From Lachnospiraceae bacterium UBA1251 (lineage in GTDB: Bacteria > Bacillota > Clostridia > Lachnospirales > Lachnospiraceae): 24,469 nucleotides of DNA. Of the stretch, positions 8,072 through 15,841 are shown one piece after another (the first letter of the stretch is position 1; each line of letters opens with the position of its first letter). The notes beneath the pieces are model-generated. The model was not told the DNA's origin and did no database searches. It saw only the letters and a list, made by a program, of their open reading frames with translations. The translations under genes and the position numbers were made by a program. The DNA is taken from positions 11,804 through 36,272 of the forward strand of contig DBVZ01000123.1 of the NCBI GenBank assembly GCA_002308255.1, written 5' to 3'.

Positions 8072-8646
8072 CGAACCTTATTCTGATCTTAATAACGGGC
8101 GCGCTGATCAACAACGTCGTTCTGAATCAGTTCCTCGGCATCTGCTCGTTCCTCGGTGTTTCGAAACAGATGAAGGCTTCGGCAAGCCTCGGCGGTGCCG
8201 TCATCTTCGTCATCACGATAGCCTCCGCGGTCGCCAGTCTTCTTTATGATTTTGTGCTGAAGCCGCTGAATCTTGATTACATGAAAACGATCGTTTTCAT
8301 TCTGATCATCGCGGCACTCGTGCAGATCGTGGAAATGTTCCTGAAGAAGACTTCCCCGGGCCTTTATAAAGCCCTCGGGATCTATCTTCCCCTTATTACG
8401 ACCAACTGCGCGGTGCTCGGCGTTGCGCTGACAAACGTGCAGGACGGCTACAATTTCATCGAGAGCGTTCTTTCCGGGTTCGGAACAGCGGTCGGCTATA
8501 CGATCGCCATCGTGCTTCTCGCCGGGATCCGCGGCAGGATCAATGAAGAAGATCTGCCGCGTCCGCTGCGCGGAGCACCGATCGTCCTGATCGCCGCGGC
8601 GCTTATGTCGATTGCGTTTACGGGCTTCTCCGGCCTGTCATTTTAA
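8068..8646 (+). CDS. rnfA: Rnf complex subunit A
   Basis: A 192-residue integral membrane subunit of the RnfA/NqrE family, partner of RnfE in the membrane core. About six hydrophobic segments are visible. Cys26 (FLGICSFLG) and Cys114 (TTNCAVLG) occupy the conserved positions that, with the RnfE cysteines, bind the intramembrane 2Fe-2S centre. Length is standard. The ATG overlaps the rnfE stop (ATGA) and is preceded by a very strong GGAGAGGAGG, indicating translational coupling. Confidence 0.96.
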   Translation: MTNLILILITGALINNVVLNQFLGICSFLGVSKQMKASASLGGAVIFVITIASAVASLLYDFVLKPLNLDYMKTIVFILIIAALVQIVEMFLKKTSPGLYKALGIYLPLITTNCAVLGVALTNVQDGYNFIESVLSGFGTAVGYTIAIVLLAGIRGRINEEDLPRPLRGAPIVLIAAALMSIAFTGFSGLSF

Positions 8647-8661
8647 GGGAGGGCGAAGAGT

Positions 8662-9456
8662 ATGTCAGGAATTGTTATCGCAACGCTGGTACTGGCTTTG
8701 TGCGGTGTCTTCGTAGGCGTCGGACTTGTATTTACCGGCAAAAAGTTTTATGTGGAAGTAGATGAGCGGGAGACCGCCGTCAGGGAGTGCCTGCCCGGCA
8801 ATAACTGCGGCGCCTGCGGATTCGCGGGATGTGACGCTCTCGCGGCAGCGATCGCCAAAGAGGAGGCGCCTGTCAACGCCTGTCCGGTGGGCGGTGCGCC
8901 GGTCGCGGAAAAAATCGGTACGATCATGGGTACTTCCGCCGAAGCGGCGGACCGAAAAGTGGCGTTTGTACGCTGCAAGGGAACCTGCGACGTGACCCGC
9001 AACCAGGCAAATTATGTCGGTATTGAGGACTGCCGCAGCGCTGTCAACGCGGGACTGAATGTTCCGGAGTGCTCTTATGGATGTCTTGGCCTCGGTTCCT
9101 GCGTGATAGTCTGTCCGGCGGACGCGATCCATGTTGTGGACGGCGTCGCCGTGGTCGACCGGGAAAAATGTGTCGGCTGCGGACTGTGCGCAAAGACCTG
9201 TCCGAAAGGCCTGATCGAGCTGGTGCCGGCTGACAAGCATGTCGCCGTCCAGTGCTCCAACAGGGATAAGGGACCGGCTGTCAAGAAGATCTGCACGGCA
9301 GGATGTATCGGCTGCACGCTTTGCACGAAGCAGTGCGAGTATGACGCGATCCATATGGAGGGCAATATTGCCCGCGTCAATTATGAGAACTGCGTCCAGT
9401 GCGGAAAATGTGCCGAGAAATGCCCGCAGAAGGTAATTGTTCCTCCGGTAGCCTGA
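8662..9456 (+). CDS. rnfB: Rnf complex subunit B (ferredoxin-type electron entry subunit)
   Basis: A 264-residue subunit that receives electrons from reduced ferredoxin. An N-terminal TM anchor (~3-25) is followed by the Fe-S motif with Cys43, Cys49, Cys52, Cys57 (NNCGACGFAGC) and Cys74, then a series of ferredoxin-type motifs: GCLGLGSCVIVCP, CVGCGLCAKTCP, CIGCTLCTKQC and CVQCGKCAEKCP. This multi-cluster layout is typical of clostridial RnfB. GGGAGGG lies upstream of the ATG. It completes the Rnf set in the order C-DG-E-A-B. No terminator follows; the flavin reductase gene begins 29 bases later, so it probably belongs to the same transcript. Confidence 0.96.
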   Translation: MSGIVIATLVLALCGVFVGVGLVFTGKKFYVEVDERETAVRECLPGNNCGACGFAGCDALAAAIAKEEAPVNACPVGGAPVAEKIGTIMGTSAEAADRKVAFVRCKGTCDVTRNQANYVGIEDCRSAVNAGLNVPECSYGCLGLGSCVIVCPADAIHVVDGVAVVDREKCVGCGLCAKTCPKGLIELVPADKHVAVQCSNRDKGPAVKKICTAGCIGCTLCTKQCEYDAIHMEGNIARVNYENCVQCGKCAEKCPQKVIVPPVA

Positions 9457-9485
9457 TTCGGAGACAATAATTTGGAGAGGATAAA

Positions 9486-11657
9486 ATGAAAAAGGAATAT
9501 CTGAAGGGTCTGATTGCAGCAATTCTTATAATTGCCCTCACGGTCGGCCTGACCGCCATGGGAAAGTACCCGTCGGCAACAAATGCCGTTCCGATGCCGG
9601 CAGGTGCCGGATCAGCATCGGAGGGCACCGGTTCATCGGGGACGGGCTCCGGTGAGGGTGCGGCGGATGCATCAGGAGAATATCTGCCGGGCACATATAC
9701 CAATGAAGCTGTCGGGTTCGGAGGACCGGTCAAAGTGGCTGTCACGGTCGGTGAGAGCGGAGGCGTCACAAACGTAGAGATCACGGGAGACTCCGAGACG
9801 CCCGATGTCGGAGGCAAAGCGATCCCGAAACTGGCGGAACAGATTCTGACGGCACAGAGTGCCGAAATAGACGGCGTCTCCGGTGCGTCTGTCACCACGC
9901 AGGCGGTAAAAGATGCTGCGTCCAAGGTCTTTATGTCAGCCAGCGGACAGGAAGTCGTTGAGATTCCGAAACCCGAGGGTGACAATCTCTTTGTACCCGG
10001 GACTTACAGCGGTTCCGCAAAGGGCTTCGGCGGCGACATCGACGTGACTGTCACAGTATCTGAAAACAAGATCGAGGACATTCAGATCGACGGAAGCCAT
10101 GAGACCGAGAACATCGGTTCTTTTGCCGTGGATATGCTGGGAGACAAGATCATGGAAGCCCAGAGTCCCAATGTGGATGCGATCACCGGCGCGACCGTGA
10201 GCAGCAACGGTATTCTCAGGGCGCTTAACAGCGCACTCGTTCTGGCAGGCGCGGATCTGACCCGTTTTAACGTCGAGGAAGAAGCGGCCGGCGAGAAGAT
10301 CATGGCCTACAAGGATCTTGACTGTGACATCGTCATTATCGGCGCAGGCGGCGCGGGCATGACCGCTGCGATCAATGCAACACAGGCAGGCAAGAAGGTT
10401 ATCCTTCTGGAGAAAATGCCTTATGCCGGCGGCAATACGACCAAGGCGACCGGCGGTATGAACGCGGCGGAAACGCATTACCAGGCGGAACAGGATATTG
10501 AGGACAGCGTGGAACAGTTCGTGGAAGACACGATGAAGGGCGGTCATGATATGAATGACAGGGATCTTGTCACTATCATGGCTGAGAATTCCGCTTCGGC
10601 GATCGACTGGCTGGATTCCATCGGAGCACCGCTTCCCAAGGTTTCTTTCTCCGGCGGCGCAACCAACAAGCGTATCCACGCACCGGAAGACGGCTCGGGC
10701 GTCGGTGCATTCCTGGTGACCCGCTTCCTGAACAAGATCGATGAACTCGGGATCGAAGTGATGTATAACACCACGGCGACAAAACTCATGACGCTGGACG
10801 GCAAGGTCACGGGCGTCATGGCTGAGGGACCGGACGCGTATTACACCATCAACGCCAAAGCAGTGATCCTGGCAACCGGCGGTTTCGGCAACAATCAGAG
10901 CATGATCGTGCATTACCGCGAGGATCTGCTGGGGACTGTCACCACCAGCGCACCCGGCGTTACCGGCGACGGCATCGTGATGGCGGAAGCGGTCGGAGCG
11001 GACCTCGTAGATATCAACCAGATCCAGCTGCATCCGACTGTGGAGCAGGCGACCAGCATGCTCATTACCGAAAGTGTCCGCGGAGACGGCGCCATCCTGG
11101 TCAATCAGGAAGGAAAGCGTTTTATCAACGAGCTGCTGACCCGTGATGTGGTCAGTGCCGGCGAACTGGAGCAGACCGGCAGCTATGCATACATCATTTT
11201 TGACCAGAACCTCAGGGACGGTCTGAAAGCGGTTGAAAAATATGTCTCCACCGGCATCACCGTGCAGGCGGATACCATTGAAGGCCTGGCGGAACAGCTC
11301 GGCATTGATCCGGCGGCTCTGGCGGATACGCTTCAGAAATGGAACCAGTATGTAGCAGACAAAAACGATCCTGATTTCGGCCGTGACACCGGTATGGACG
11401 CTGATCTCAGCAAGGCGCCTTATTACGCGATCAAGATCGCGCCCGGGATCCACCACACCATGGGCGGCGTAAAGATCAATACGGAAGCCCAGGTCATCGA
11501 CACAGAGGGCAGTCCCATCCCCGGACTCTTCGCTGCGGGTGAGGTCTGCGGCGGCGTCCACGGAGGCAACCGCATCGGCGGCAACGCAGTGGCGGATATT
11601 GTAGTCTTCGGACGCATTGCCAGCGACAGTGCCGTTAAATATTGTGACGGAGAGTAA
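9486..11657 (+). CDS. Exported FAD/FMN-dependent reductase (fumarate/urocanate reductase type) with two FMN-binding domains
   Basis: A 723-residue extracytosolic flavoprotein. An N-terminal hydrophobic signal/anchor (~8-25) is followed by a Gly/Ser-rich linker. Two FMN_bind domains come next, each with a flavinylation motif: DGVSGAS (129-135, Ser135 acceptor) and DAITGAT (231-237, Thr237 acceptor). The catalytic FAD_binding_2 domain starts with VIIGAGGAGMTAA (~283-295) and ends with LFAAGEVCGGVHGGNRIGGNAV. Typical active-site segments are present: HPTVEQ, ESVRGDGAILVN (likely catalytic Arg), PGIHHTMGGV and GGNRIGG. In fumarate reductases the segment RxHRPxGG is common; here it is RIHAPEDG, so the acceptor may not be fumarate. 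Known relatives reduce fumarate, urocanate or other enoates outside the membrane, receiving electrons through their FMN domains. GGAGAGG five bases upstream fixes the start. The position behind rnfB suggests coupling to Rnf; that is inference. Confidence 0.9.
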   Translation: MKKEYLKGLIAAILIIALTVGLTAMGKYPSATNAVPMPAGAGSASEGTGSSGTGSGEGAADASGEYLPGTYTNEAVGFGGPVKVAVTVGESGGVTNVEITGDSETPDVGGKAIPKLAEQILTAQSAEIDGVSGASVTTQAVKDAASKVFMSASGQEVVEIPKPEGDNLFVPGTYSGSAKGFGGDIDVTVTVSENKIEDIQIDGSHETENIGSFAVDMLGDKIMEAQSPNVDAITGATVSSNGILRALNSALVLAGADLTRFNVEEEAAGEKIMAYKDLDCDIVIIGAGGAGMTAAINATQAGKKVILLEKMPYAGGNTTKATGGMNAAETHYQAEQDIEDSVEQFVEDTMKGGHDMNDRDLVTIMAENSASAIDWLDSIGAPLPKVSFSGGATNKRIHAPEDGSGVGAFLVTRFLNKIDELGIEVMYNTTATKLMTLDGKVTGVMAEGPDAYYTINAKAVILATGGFGNNQSMIVHYREDLLGTVTTSAPGVTGDGIVMAEAVGADLVDINQIQLHPTVEQATSMLITESVRGDGAILVNQEGKRFINELLTRDVVSAGELEQTGSYAYIIFDQNLRDGLKAVEKYVSTGITVQADTIEGLAEQLGIDPAALADTLQKWNQYVADKNDPDFGRDTGMDADLSKAPYYAIKIAPGIHHTMGGVKINTEAQVIDTEGSPIPGLFAAGEVCGGVHGGNRIGGNAVADIVVFGRIASDSAVKYCDGE

Positions 11658-11715
11658 ATCTTCAGCAGAGATTCATGATCGGGATACCATAAAAAACAGA
11701 TCGGTTCGTAATATC

Positions 11716-11773
11716 AGACCGGAAGCGGCTCTCCTGTTGCGCATCGATCTGTTCTTCTTTCGGTCTTGTTTTT
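11716..11773 (+). terminator. Rho-independent terminator after the flavin reductase, with a competing upstream hairpin
   Basis: AGACCGGAAG (11716-11725) pairs with CTTTCGGTCT (11757-11766; one G-U pair) and is followed by TGTTTTTC, a plausible terminator. A second, perfect 9-bp stem AACAGATCG (11695-11703) / CGATCTGTT (11745-11753) interleaves with it: the first stem encloses the left arm of the terminator while its own right arm lies in the terminator loop. The two stems therefore form a pseudoknot-like or mutually exclusive arrangement. Confidence 0.6.
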
Positions 11774-11794
11774 CCCGGACGAATCTTCTAAAAT
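11766..11794 (+). promoter_or_regulatory. Promoter candidate for the NusG-domain-II gene
   Basis: TTGTTT (11766-11771), 17-base spacer, TAAAAT (11789-11794). The -35 box overlaps the T-tract of the preceding terminator. It would give a ~40-base leader before the ATG at 11843. The -35 match is weak beyond TTG. Confidence 0.33.
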
Positions 11795-11842
11795 CTGTTC
11801 CGTAAATGACTGCTTTTTTGGTCCCGAAAGAAAAGGCATCCC

Positions 11843-12220
11843 ATGAATCGCAAAGACAGGATCCTGATTGCCGCCGTACTGGTGTTCGCAGCGGTACTGG
11901 CTGCAGTATTCTTTATAAAAACGCGCCTTCTGCAGCGGAAAGATCCCGCTGTCGTTACCGTGACGATCGATGGTGAACTGTATGGTGCTTTTGCCCTGTC
12001 CGAAGACCGCGAAGTGGATATCGATACAAAATATGGACACAACCACCTGTCGATCCGAGGCGGATCCGCGCAGGTGACCGAGGCTGACTGCCCGGACGGT
12101 CTTTGCATGCATCAGGGCAGGATCTCCCAAAACGGTGAGATGAACGTCTGCCTTCCGCATCGACTGATTGCGGAGGTTATATCCGGAGACGGCAGCGGAG
12201 TTGACGGAATTTCAAAATAG
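11843..12220 (+). CDS. NusG domain II-containing small membrane-anchored protein
   Basis: A 125-residue protein with one N-terminal TM helix (~8-26) and an extracytosolic beta-rich domain of the NusG_II type. Family hallmarks are the segment DCPDGLCMHQG with two Cys and, about 20 residues on, VCLPHRL with a third Cys before the Pro-His. Such proteins are widespread in Clostridia, often beside FMN-binding proteins, Rnf and isoprenoid/heme-related genes; their biochemical role is not established. The three Cys and a His could bind a metal or undergo redox change, which is inference. It sits between the flavin reductase and nrfA on the same strand. The ribosome site (AAAGG) is modest. It is not the transcription factor NusG: the NGN domain is absent. 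Confidence 0.85.
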   Translation: MNRKDRILIAAVLVFAAVLAAVFFIKTRLLQRKDPAVVTVTIDGELYGAFALSEDREVDIDTKYGHNHLSIRGGSAQVTEADCPDGLCMHQGRISQNGEMNVCLPHRLIAEVISGDGSGVDGISK

Positions 12221-12277
12221 CTGTTGACGCCGTCCCGTAAAGAACGACGCAATGAAACAAAAGAAGCCGGTCTCCCG

Positions 12278-12306
12278 TTGACGAAACAGAGCATTTTCGT
12301 TAAAAT
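12278..12306 (+). promoter_or_regulatory. Promoter candidate for nrfA
   Basis: TTGACG (12278-12283), 17-base spacer, TAAAAT (12301-12306), 44 bases before the nrfA ATG; a TATAAT at 12310-12315 lies just downstream but lacks a well-spaced -35. The hexamer-plus-one GTTGACG also occurs at 12200-12206 and 12223-12229, the first inside the end of the preceding gene. Confidence 0.5.
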
Positions 12307-12349
12307 ATTTATAATAAAACTTTCAAATAATACTTAACAGGGAACGGAT

Positions 12350-13630
12350 ATGAAAACAAAACAATTGATTATTGGATTCATCACAGCCGTCCTGATGGGG
12401 TTTTTGATCATTGGGATCAGCGGATTCGCCGGAAAAAAAGAACTGAATTATCACCTGCGGGATCGGGGGGCGCTCGGGGCGCTTTCCCGTGCGGATATTG
12501 TATATTATCAGGTGGAAACTCCGACAGCGACGAGTAAGGACGGAACGATCAGCGCGAAAGACTGGCAGGAAGCATATCCGTATATCGCTGCCACGATGTG
12601 GGAGAATGCCGAAAACGAATATACCGTGGACTATCTGGAAGAAGATCCGTATCTGGTTAATATTTATGAAGGATACGGTTTCGCCAAGGATTATAAAAGC
12701 GCGCGGGGACACGAGTACTGTCTGGAAGATGTCGCGGCGACCGCCCGTCCCCATGCGACGGCGAACTGTCTGACATGCAAGACGCCGAACTTCACGAAGC
12801 TGGTCAATGACCAGGGCGTCGGCGTATATTCCATGGACTTTGAAGAAGTTTACGCGCAGATGGAGGAAAATGTCAGTTGCTACTCCTGCCACGGAAACGA
12901 TCCCGGAAACGGCGGAGCGCTGGTAGCGACTCATTCCTATGTGGATAAATGCCTTGGCGATTCCGCGGCGGATATTGACCCGGCTACATTATCCTGCGGT
13001 CAGTGCCATATTGAATACTATTTCCAGCCGGATACCAAAGAAACCACCATGCCGTATCACGATAAGGCAAGTATGACGCCGGAAGCGATCCTTGCATACT
13101 ATGATTCCATTGATTTCGCAGACTGGACGCAGGAGAGCACCGGAGCAAGAATGCTGAAAGCACAGCATCCGGAGATGGAAACGTTCCTGCAGGGCAAACA
13201 TGCCGCGCTCCTTAACTGCGCCGACTGCCACATGCCGATCGAGATGGCGGATGACGGAACCGTTTATCACAGCCACAAGTGGGTCAGCCCGCTGGAAAAT
13301 GAGACACTGCTGGATACCTGCGCACAGTGCCACGGCGACACGGATATGGTAACGTTCGTCCATCGTCTGCAGGATCAGATCACTGCCCGTGAGACAGAAG
13401 TAGGCAATGAGCTTTCCGATTTCAAGGATGCTCTTGCGGCAGCGGTCCTGAAGGGCGGGAAATCGGAAGAAGAGCTTGACGAACTGAGAAAGATGTACAG
13501 AGAGGCTCAGTGGTACTTCGATTTCTGCTATGTGGAAAACAGCGAAGGCGCCCATAACTCTGCTCTTGCAAGACAGTGTCTCGATACTTCGGAAGAAATG
13601 ATCAAAGAAGCTATGGCAAAGCTCGGCTGA
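12350..13630 (+). CDS. nrfA: Ammonia-forming cytochrome c nitrite reductase (pentaheme NrfA)
   Basis: A 426-residue multiheme enzyme catalysing six-electron reduction of nitrite to ammonium outside the membrane. Five heme sites are present: CLTCK (140-144), the catalytic heme with Lys ligand diagnostic of NrfA, then CYSCH (177-181), CGQCH (216-220), CADCH (290-294) and CAQCH (324-328). Active-site residues match the Escherichia coli enzyme: Arg119 in ARGHEY, Tyr223 after CGQCHIE, and His273 in LKAQHPE. The Ca2+ ligands Glu222, Tyr223, Lys270 and Gln272 are also in place. The N-terminus (~5-26) is a hydrophobic segment without an obvious cleavage site and may be a membrane anchor, as expected in a Gram-positive cell. 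Shorter than E. coli NrfA (478). No nrfH-type electron donor gene adjoins it. A weak ribosome site (AGGGA) precedes the ATG, and a terminator-like hairpin separates it from resB. Confidence 0.96.
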   Translation: MKTKQLIIGFITAVLMGFLIIGISGFAGKKELNYHLRDRGALGALSRADIVYYQVETPTATSKDGTISAKDWQEAYPYIAATMWENAENEYTVDYLEEDPYLVNIYEGYGFAKDYKSARGHEYCLEDVAATARPHATANCLTCKTPNFTKLVNDQGVGVYSMDFEEVYAQMEENVSCYSCHGNDPGNGGALVATHSYVDKCLGDSAADIDPATLSCGQCHIEYYFQPDTKETTMPYHDKASMTPEAILAYYDSIDFADWTQESTGARMLKAQHPEMETFLQGKHAALLNCADCHMPIEMADDGTVYHSHKWVSPLENETLLDTCAQCHGDTDMVTFVHRLQDQITARETEVGNELSDFKDALAAAVLKGGKSEEELDELRKMYREAQWYFDFCYVENSEGAHNSALARQCLDTSEEMIKEAMAKLG

Positions 13631-13676
13631 GAAAAACAGAACTGCCGGGAAGAACAACATTCAGGGTGAACGGAAC

Positions 13677-13704
13677 AGGGAGACTGAGAGGTCTCCCTTC
13701 TTTT
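13677..13704 (+). terminator. Terminator hairpin between nrfA and resB
   Basis: AGGGAGAC (13677-13684) pairs perfectly with GTCTCCCT (13691-13698) across a six-base loop, followed by TCTTTT. It ends only about ten bases before the resB ATG, so it must either limit read-through from nrfA into the heme-assembly genes or occlude their translation start. Confidence 0.75.
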
Positions 13705-13714
13705 AAGAGTAATT

Positions 13715-14989
13715 ATGAGTCCGATAAAAAAGATCTGGAAATTCATAAGTTCCATGCAGTTTGCCATCATTCTGCTGGTGCTTCTTGCAATCGTGTGTTC
13801 CATTGCGAGTTTTGTGACGCAGGGACAGACTTATGCATGGTATGCGCAGGCTTATTCGGAGAGGACCGCGGCAGTGATCGTAGCACTGCATCTCGATGAT
13901 GCTTTTCACAGCTGGTGGTTCATTGTGATCACGGGTTTCCTGTGCGTGAATCTGCTCCTGTGCAATATTCTGAAATTCCCGCAGAACCTCAGAAGAATGA
14001 AAAATGCAGGAGACGCGGAAAAACATCTCTCCGTGAACGGAGACGTGCAGGCGGAAGACATCCGGGAACCGGAAAAACTGTTCGCAAAACTGCATTTCGG
14101 AAAAATCACGAAAGGCAGCGGGGAAGAATACCTGTTTGCGGCAAAGAACAGTGCCGGATACTGGGGAGCATGGGTGTGCCATCTGGGAATCCTTCTCGTG
14201 ATCCTCGGATTCGGTCTCGGGCAGATGACAAAGCAGACCTATACGGCATACGGCGTTCCCGGACAGTCCCGTGCGATCGGTGATACCGGATATATTATTA
14301 CAATCGATGATTTTACGATCGGGCACAGAGCGGATGATACCGTAGAACAGTACACTTCCGCAATTACGGTAAGGGATGCGGCTTCCGGACGGTCGGAACA
14401 GGCGGAGATCAGCGTCAATAACCCTGCGTCGGTTTTCGGCCTGCGATTCTATCAGAATTCTACCGGATGGGCTGCGAAAGTCCATGTTGATAAAGACGGG
14501 GAGCCGCTGCAGGACGAGATCGTCTGTGCGGGCGATTATCTGAGAGTAAAGGGAAAAGAGGATCTTGTGATCTATCTTAACGCTTTCTATCCGGATTATG
14601 TCCTCCAGGAGGGCGTCGGACCGCAGACAGCCTCCTCCGAGATAAAAAACCCCGCCTACCTGTACTCTGTCTATTACATGGACAGGATGCTCGGCATGAA
14701 TGCGCTCCTGGAGAAGGAGGAACTCAAGATCGACGAATACACGGTCACTTTTTCCGAGCCGCAGAGCTTTACTTTGATCCAGATCAAAAAAGACCACTTT
14801 ACCTGGCTTGCACTGGTCGGAGGTCTTGTGACAATGCTGGGACTGATCCTGGCGTTTTATATGCAGCCCGCGCAGATGTGGGCACTGAAACAGGAAAACG
14901 GTCTGTGGACCATACATGGCAGGAGCCGCAAAGGAGGCGCGATCTTCCGGGAACAATTCCTTGAAGAAGCAACAAACGGAAAGGAATGA
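13715..14989 (+). CDS. resB: ResB-like System II cytochrome c biogenesis protein
   Basis: A 424-residue membrane protein that, with CcsA/ResC, forms the cytochrome c heme synthase attaching heme to CxxCH/K motifs outside the membrane. Two N-terminal TM helices (~12-33, ~65-86), a third around 150-170 (GYWGAWVCHLGILLVILGF), a large extracytosolic domain (~172-365) and a final TM (~370-390) give the ResB topology. The His in the third helix (VCHLG) matches the conserved heme-handling His position of the family. No clear ribosome site precedes the ATG, which lies just behind the terminator hairpin at 13677-13704; low or conditional translation is possible. It overlaps the next gene and is clearly its partner. 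Likely client: the NrfA encoded immediately upstream. Confidence 0.92.
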   Translation: MSPIKKIWKFISSMQFAIILLVLLAIVCSIASFVTQGQTYAWYAQAYSERTAAVIVALHLDDAFHSWWFIVITGFLCVNLLLCNILKFPQNLRRMKNAGDAEKHLSVNGDVQAEDIREPEKLFAKLHFGKITKGSGEEYLFAAKNSAGYWGAWVCHLGILLVILGFGLGQMTKQTYTAYGVPGQSRAIGDTGYIITIDDFTIGHRADDTVEQYTSAITVRDAASGRSEQAEISVNNPASVFGLRFYQNSTGWAAKVHVDKDGEPLQDEIVCAGDYLRVKGKEDLVIYLNAFYPDYVLQEGVGPQTASSEIKNPAYLYSVYYMDRMLGMNALLEKEELKIDEYTVTFSEPQSFTLIQIKKDHFTWLALVGGLVTMLGLILAFYMQPAQMWALKQENGLWTIHGRSRKGGAIFREQFLEEATNGKE

Positions 14990-14991
14990 AA

Positions 14992-15822
14992 ATGGGTACA
15001 GAAGGAATGCTTAGAGCCGAGAATACTTTATTTACGGCAGCGATGATTGTCTATTTTGCGGCAATGATCCTGTACTTTGTGTTTATCTCCGCGAAAAGAG
15101 ATAAACTGGCAAAAGCTGCCTTTGCGGTGCAGGCGGCAGGTTTCATACTGCACACGGCAGCGCTTGTCTGCAGAGGGATCGGCGCGGGACGCCTGCCGCT
15201 TACGAATCAGTATGAATTTGCGACGAGCTTTGCGTGGGGGCTCTGCCTTGTCAGTCTCATTTTCGTATGGAAATACAAGTTCCAGGTGCTCGGAGCATTT
15301 TCCGTGCCGGTGGTCTTTCTGATCATCGGTTACGCGGCGATGCAGAGCAAAGAGGTAAAGGAGCTGATGCCCGCTCTGCGGAGCGGATGGCTCGGGTTCC
15401 ATGTCTCCACGGCGATCATCGCCTATGGGGCATTCGGAGTCTCTTTTGTGCTCTCCATCATCTTCCTGATGCGTGATAAGATGAAAGACCAGTCCTTCAT
15501 GGGACGTCATGTGCCGGATAAAGAAAAACTGGACATGATCAGTTACCGGAGCGTTGCCCTCGGGCTCTTGTTTCTGACGTTTACGATCCTGACCGGAGCG
15601 ATCTGGGCGGAGCGTGCATGGGGAAGTTACTGGTCCTGGGATCCGAAGGAGACATGGTCGTTAGTGACCTGGATCATCTATGCAGTCTATCTGCATCTTC
15701 GCCTGAGAAAAGGATGGAAAGGAAGATCTGCCGCTATTTTCGCGGTCATCGGATTTATCTGTGTCATGTTTACTTATGTCGGCGTCAATACACTGCTTCC
15801 GGGAATGCACAGCTACGGCTGA
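14992..15822 (+). CDS. ccsA: CcsA/ResC cytochrome c heme synthase subunit
   Basis: A 276-residue integral membrane protein with about eight TM helices. It contains the WWD-type heme-binding signature (WGSYWSWDPKETWSL, ~200-215) and flanking His residues (GFHVSTAIIAYG, and His near the C-terminus in PGMHSYG) expected to ligand heme in the System II synthase. The frame also has an ATG at 14986 overlapping the resB stop, but GGAAAGGA ends right at that codon and is six bases from the ATG at 14992, so I choose the latter. ResB and CcsA are separate here, unlike the fused CcsBA of Epsilonproteobacteria. Since NrfA needs heme attached to CxxCK, this pair is likely competent for that site. Confidence 0.93.
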   Translation: MGTEGMLRAENTLFTAAMIVYFAAMILYFVFISAKRDKLAKAAFAVQAAGFILHTAALVCRGIGAGRLPLTNQYEFATSFAWGLCLVSLIFVWKYKFQVLGAFSVPVVFLIIGYAAMQSKEVKELMPALRSGWLGFHVSTAIIAYGAFGVSFVLSIIFLMRDKMKDQSFMGRHVPDKEKLDMISYRSVALGLLFLTFTILTGAIWAERAWGSYWSWDPKETWSLVTWIIYAVYLHLRLRKGWKGRSAAIFAVIGFICVMFTYVGVNTLLPGMHSYG

Positions 15823-15841
15823 ATAAAAAAAGAGGACCTGC

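Noticed and set aside
9936..11561. 541-codon antisense frame opposite the flavin reductase
   Set aside because: A shadow of a GC-rich sense gene with clear domains; no independent support.
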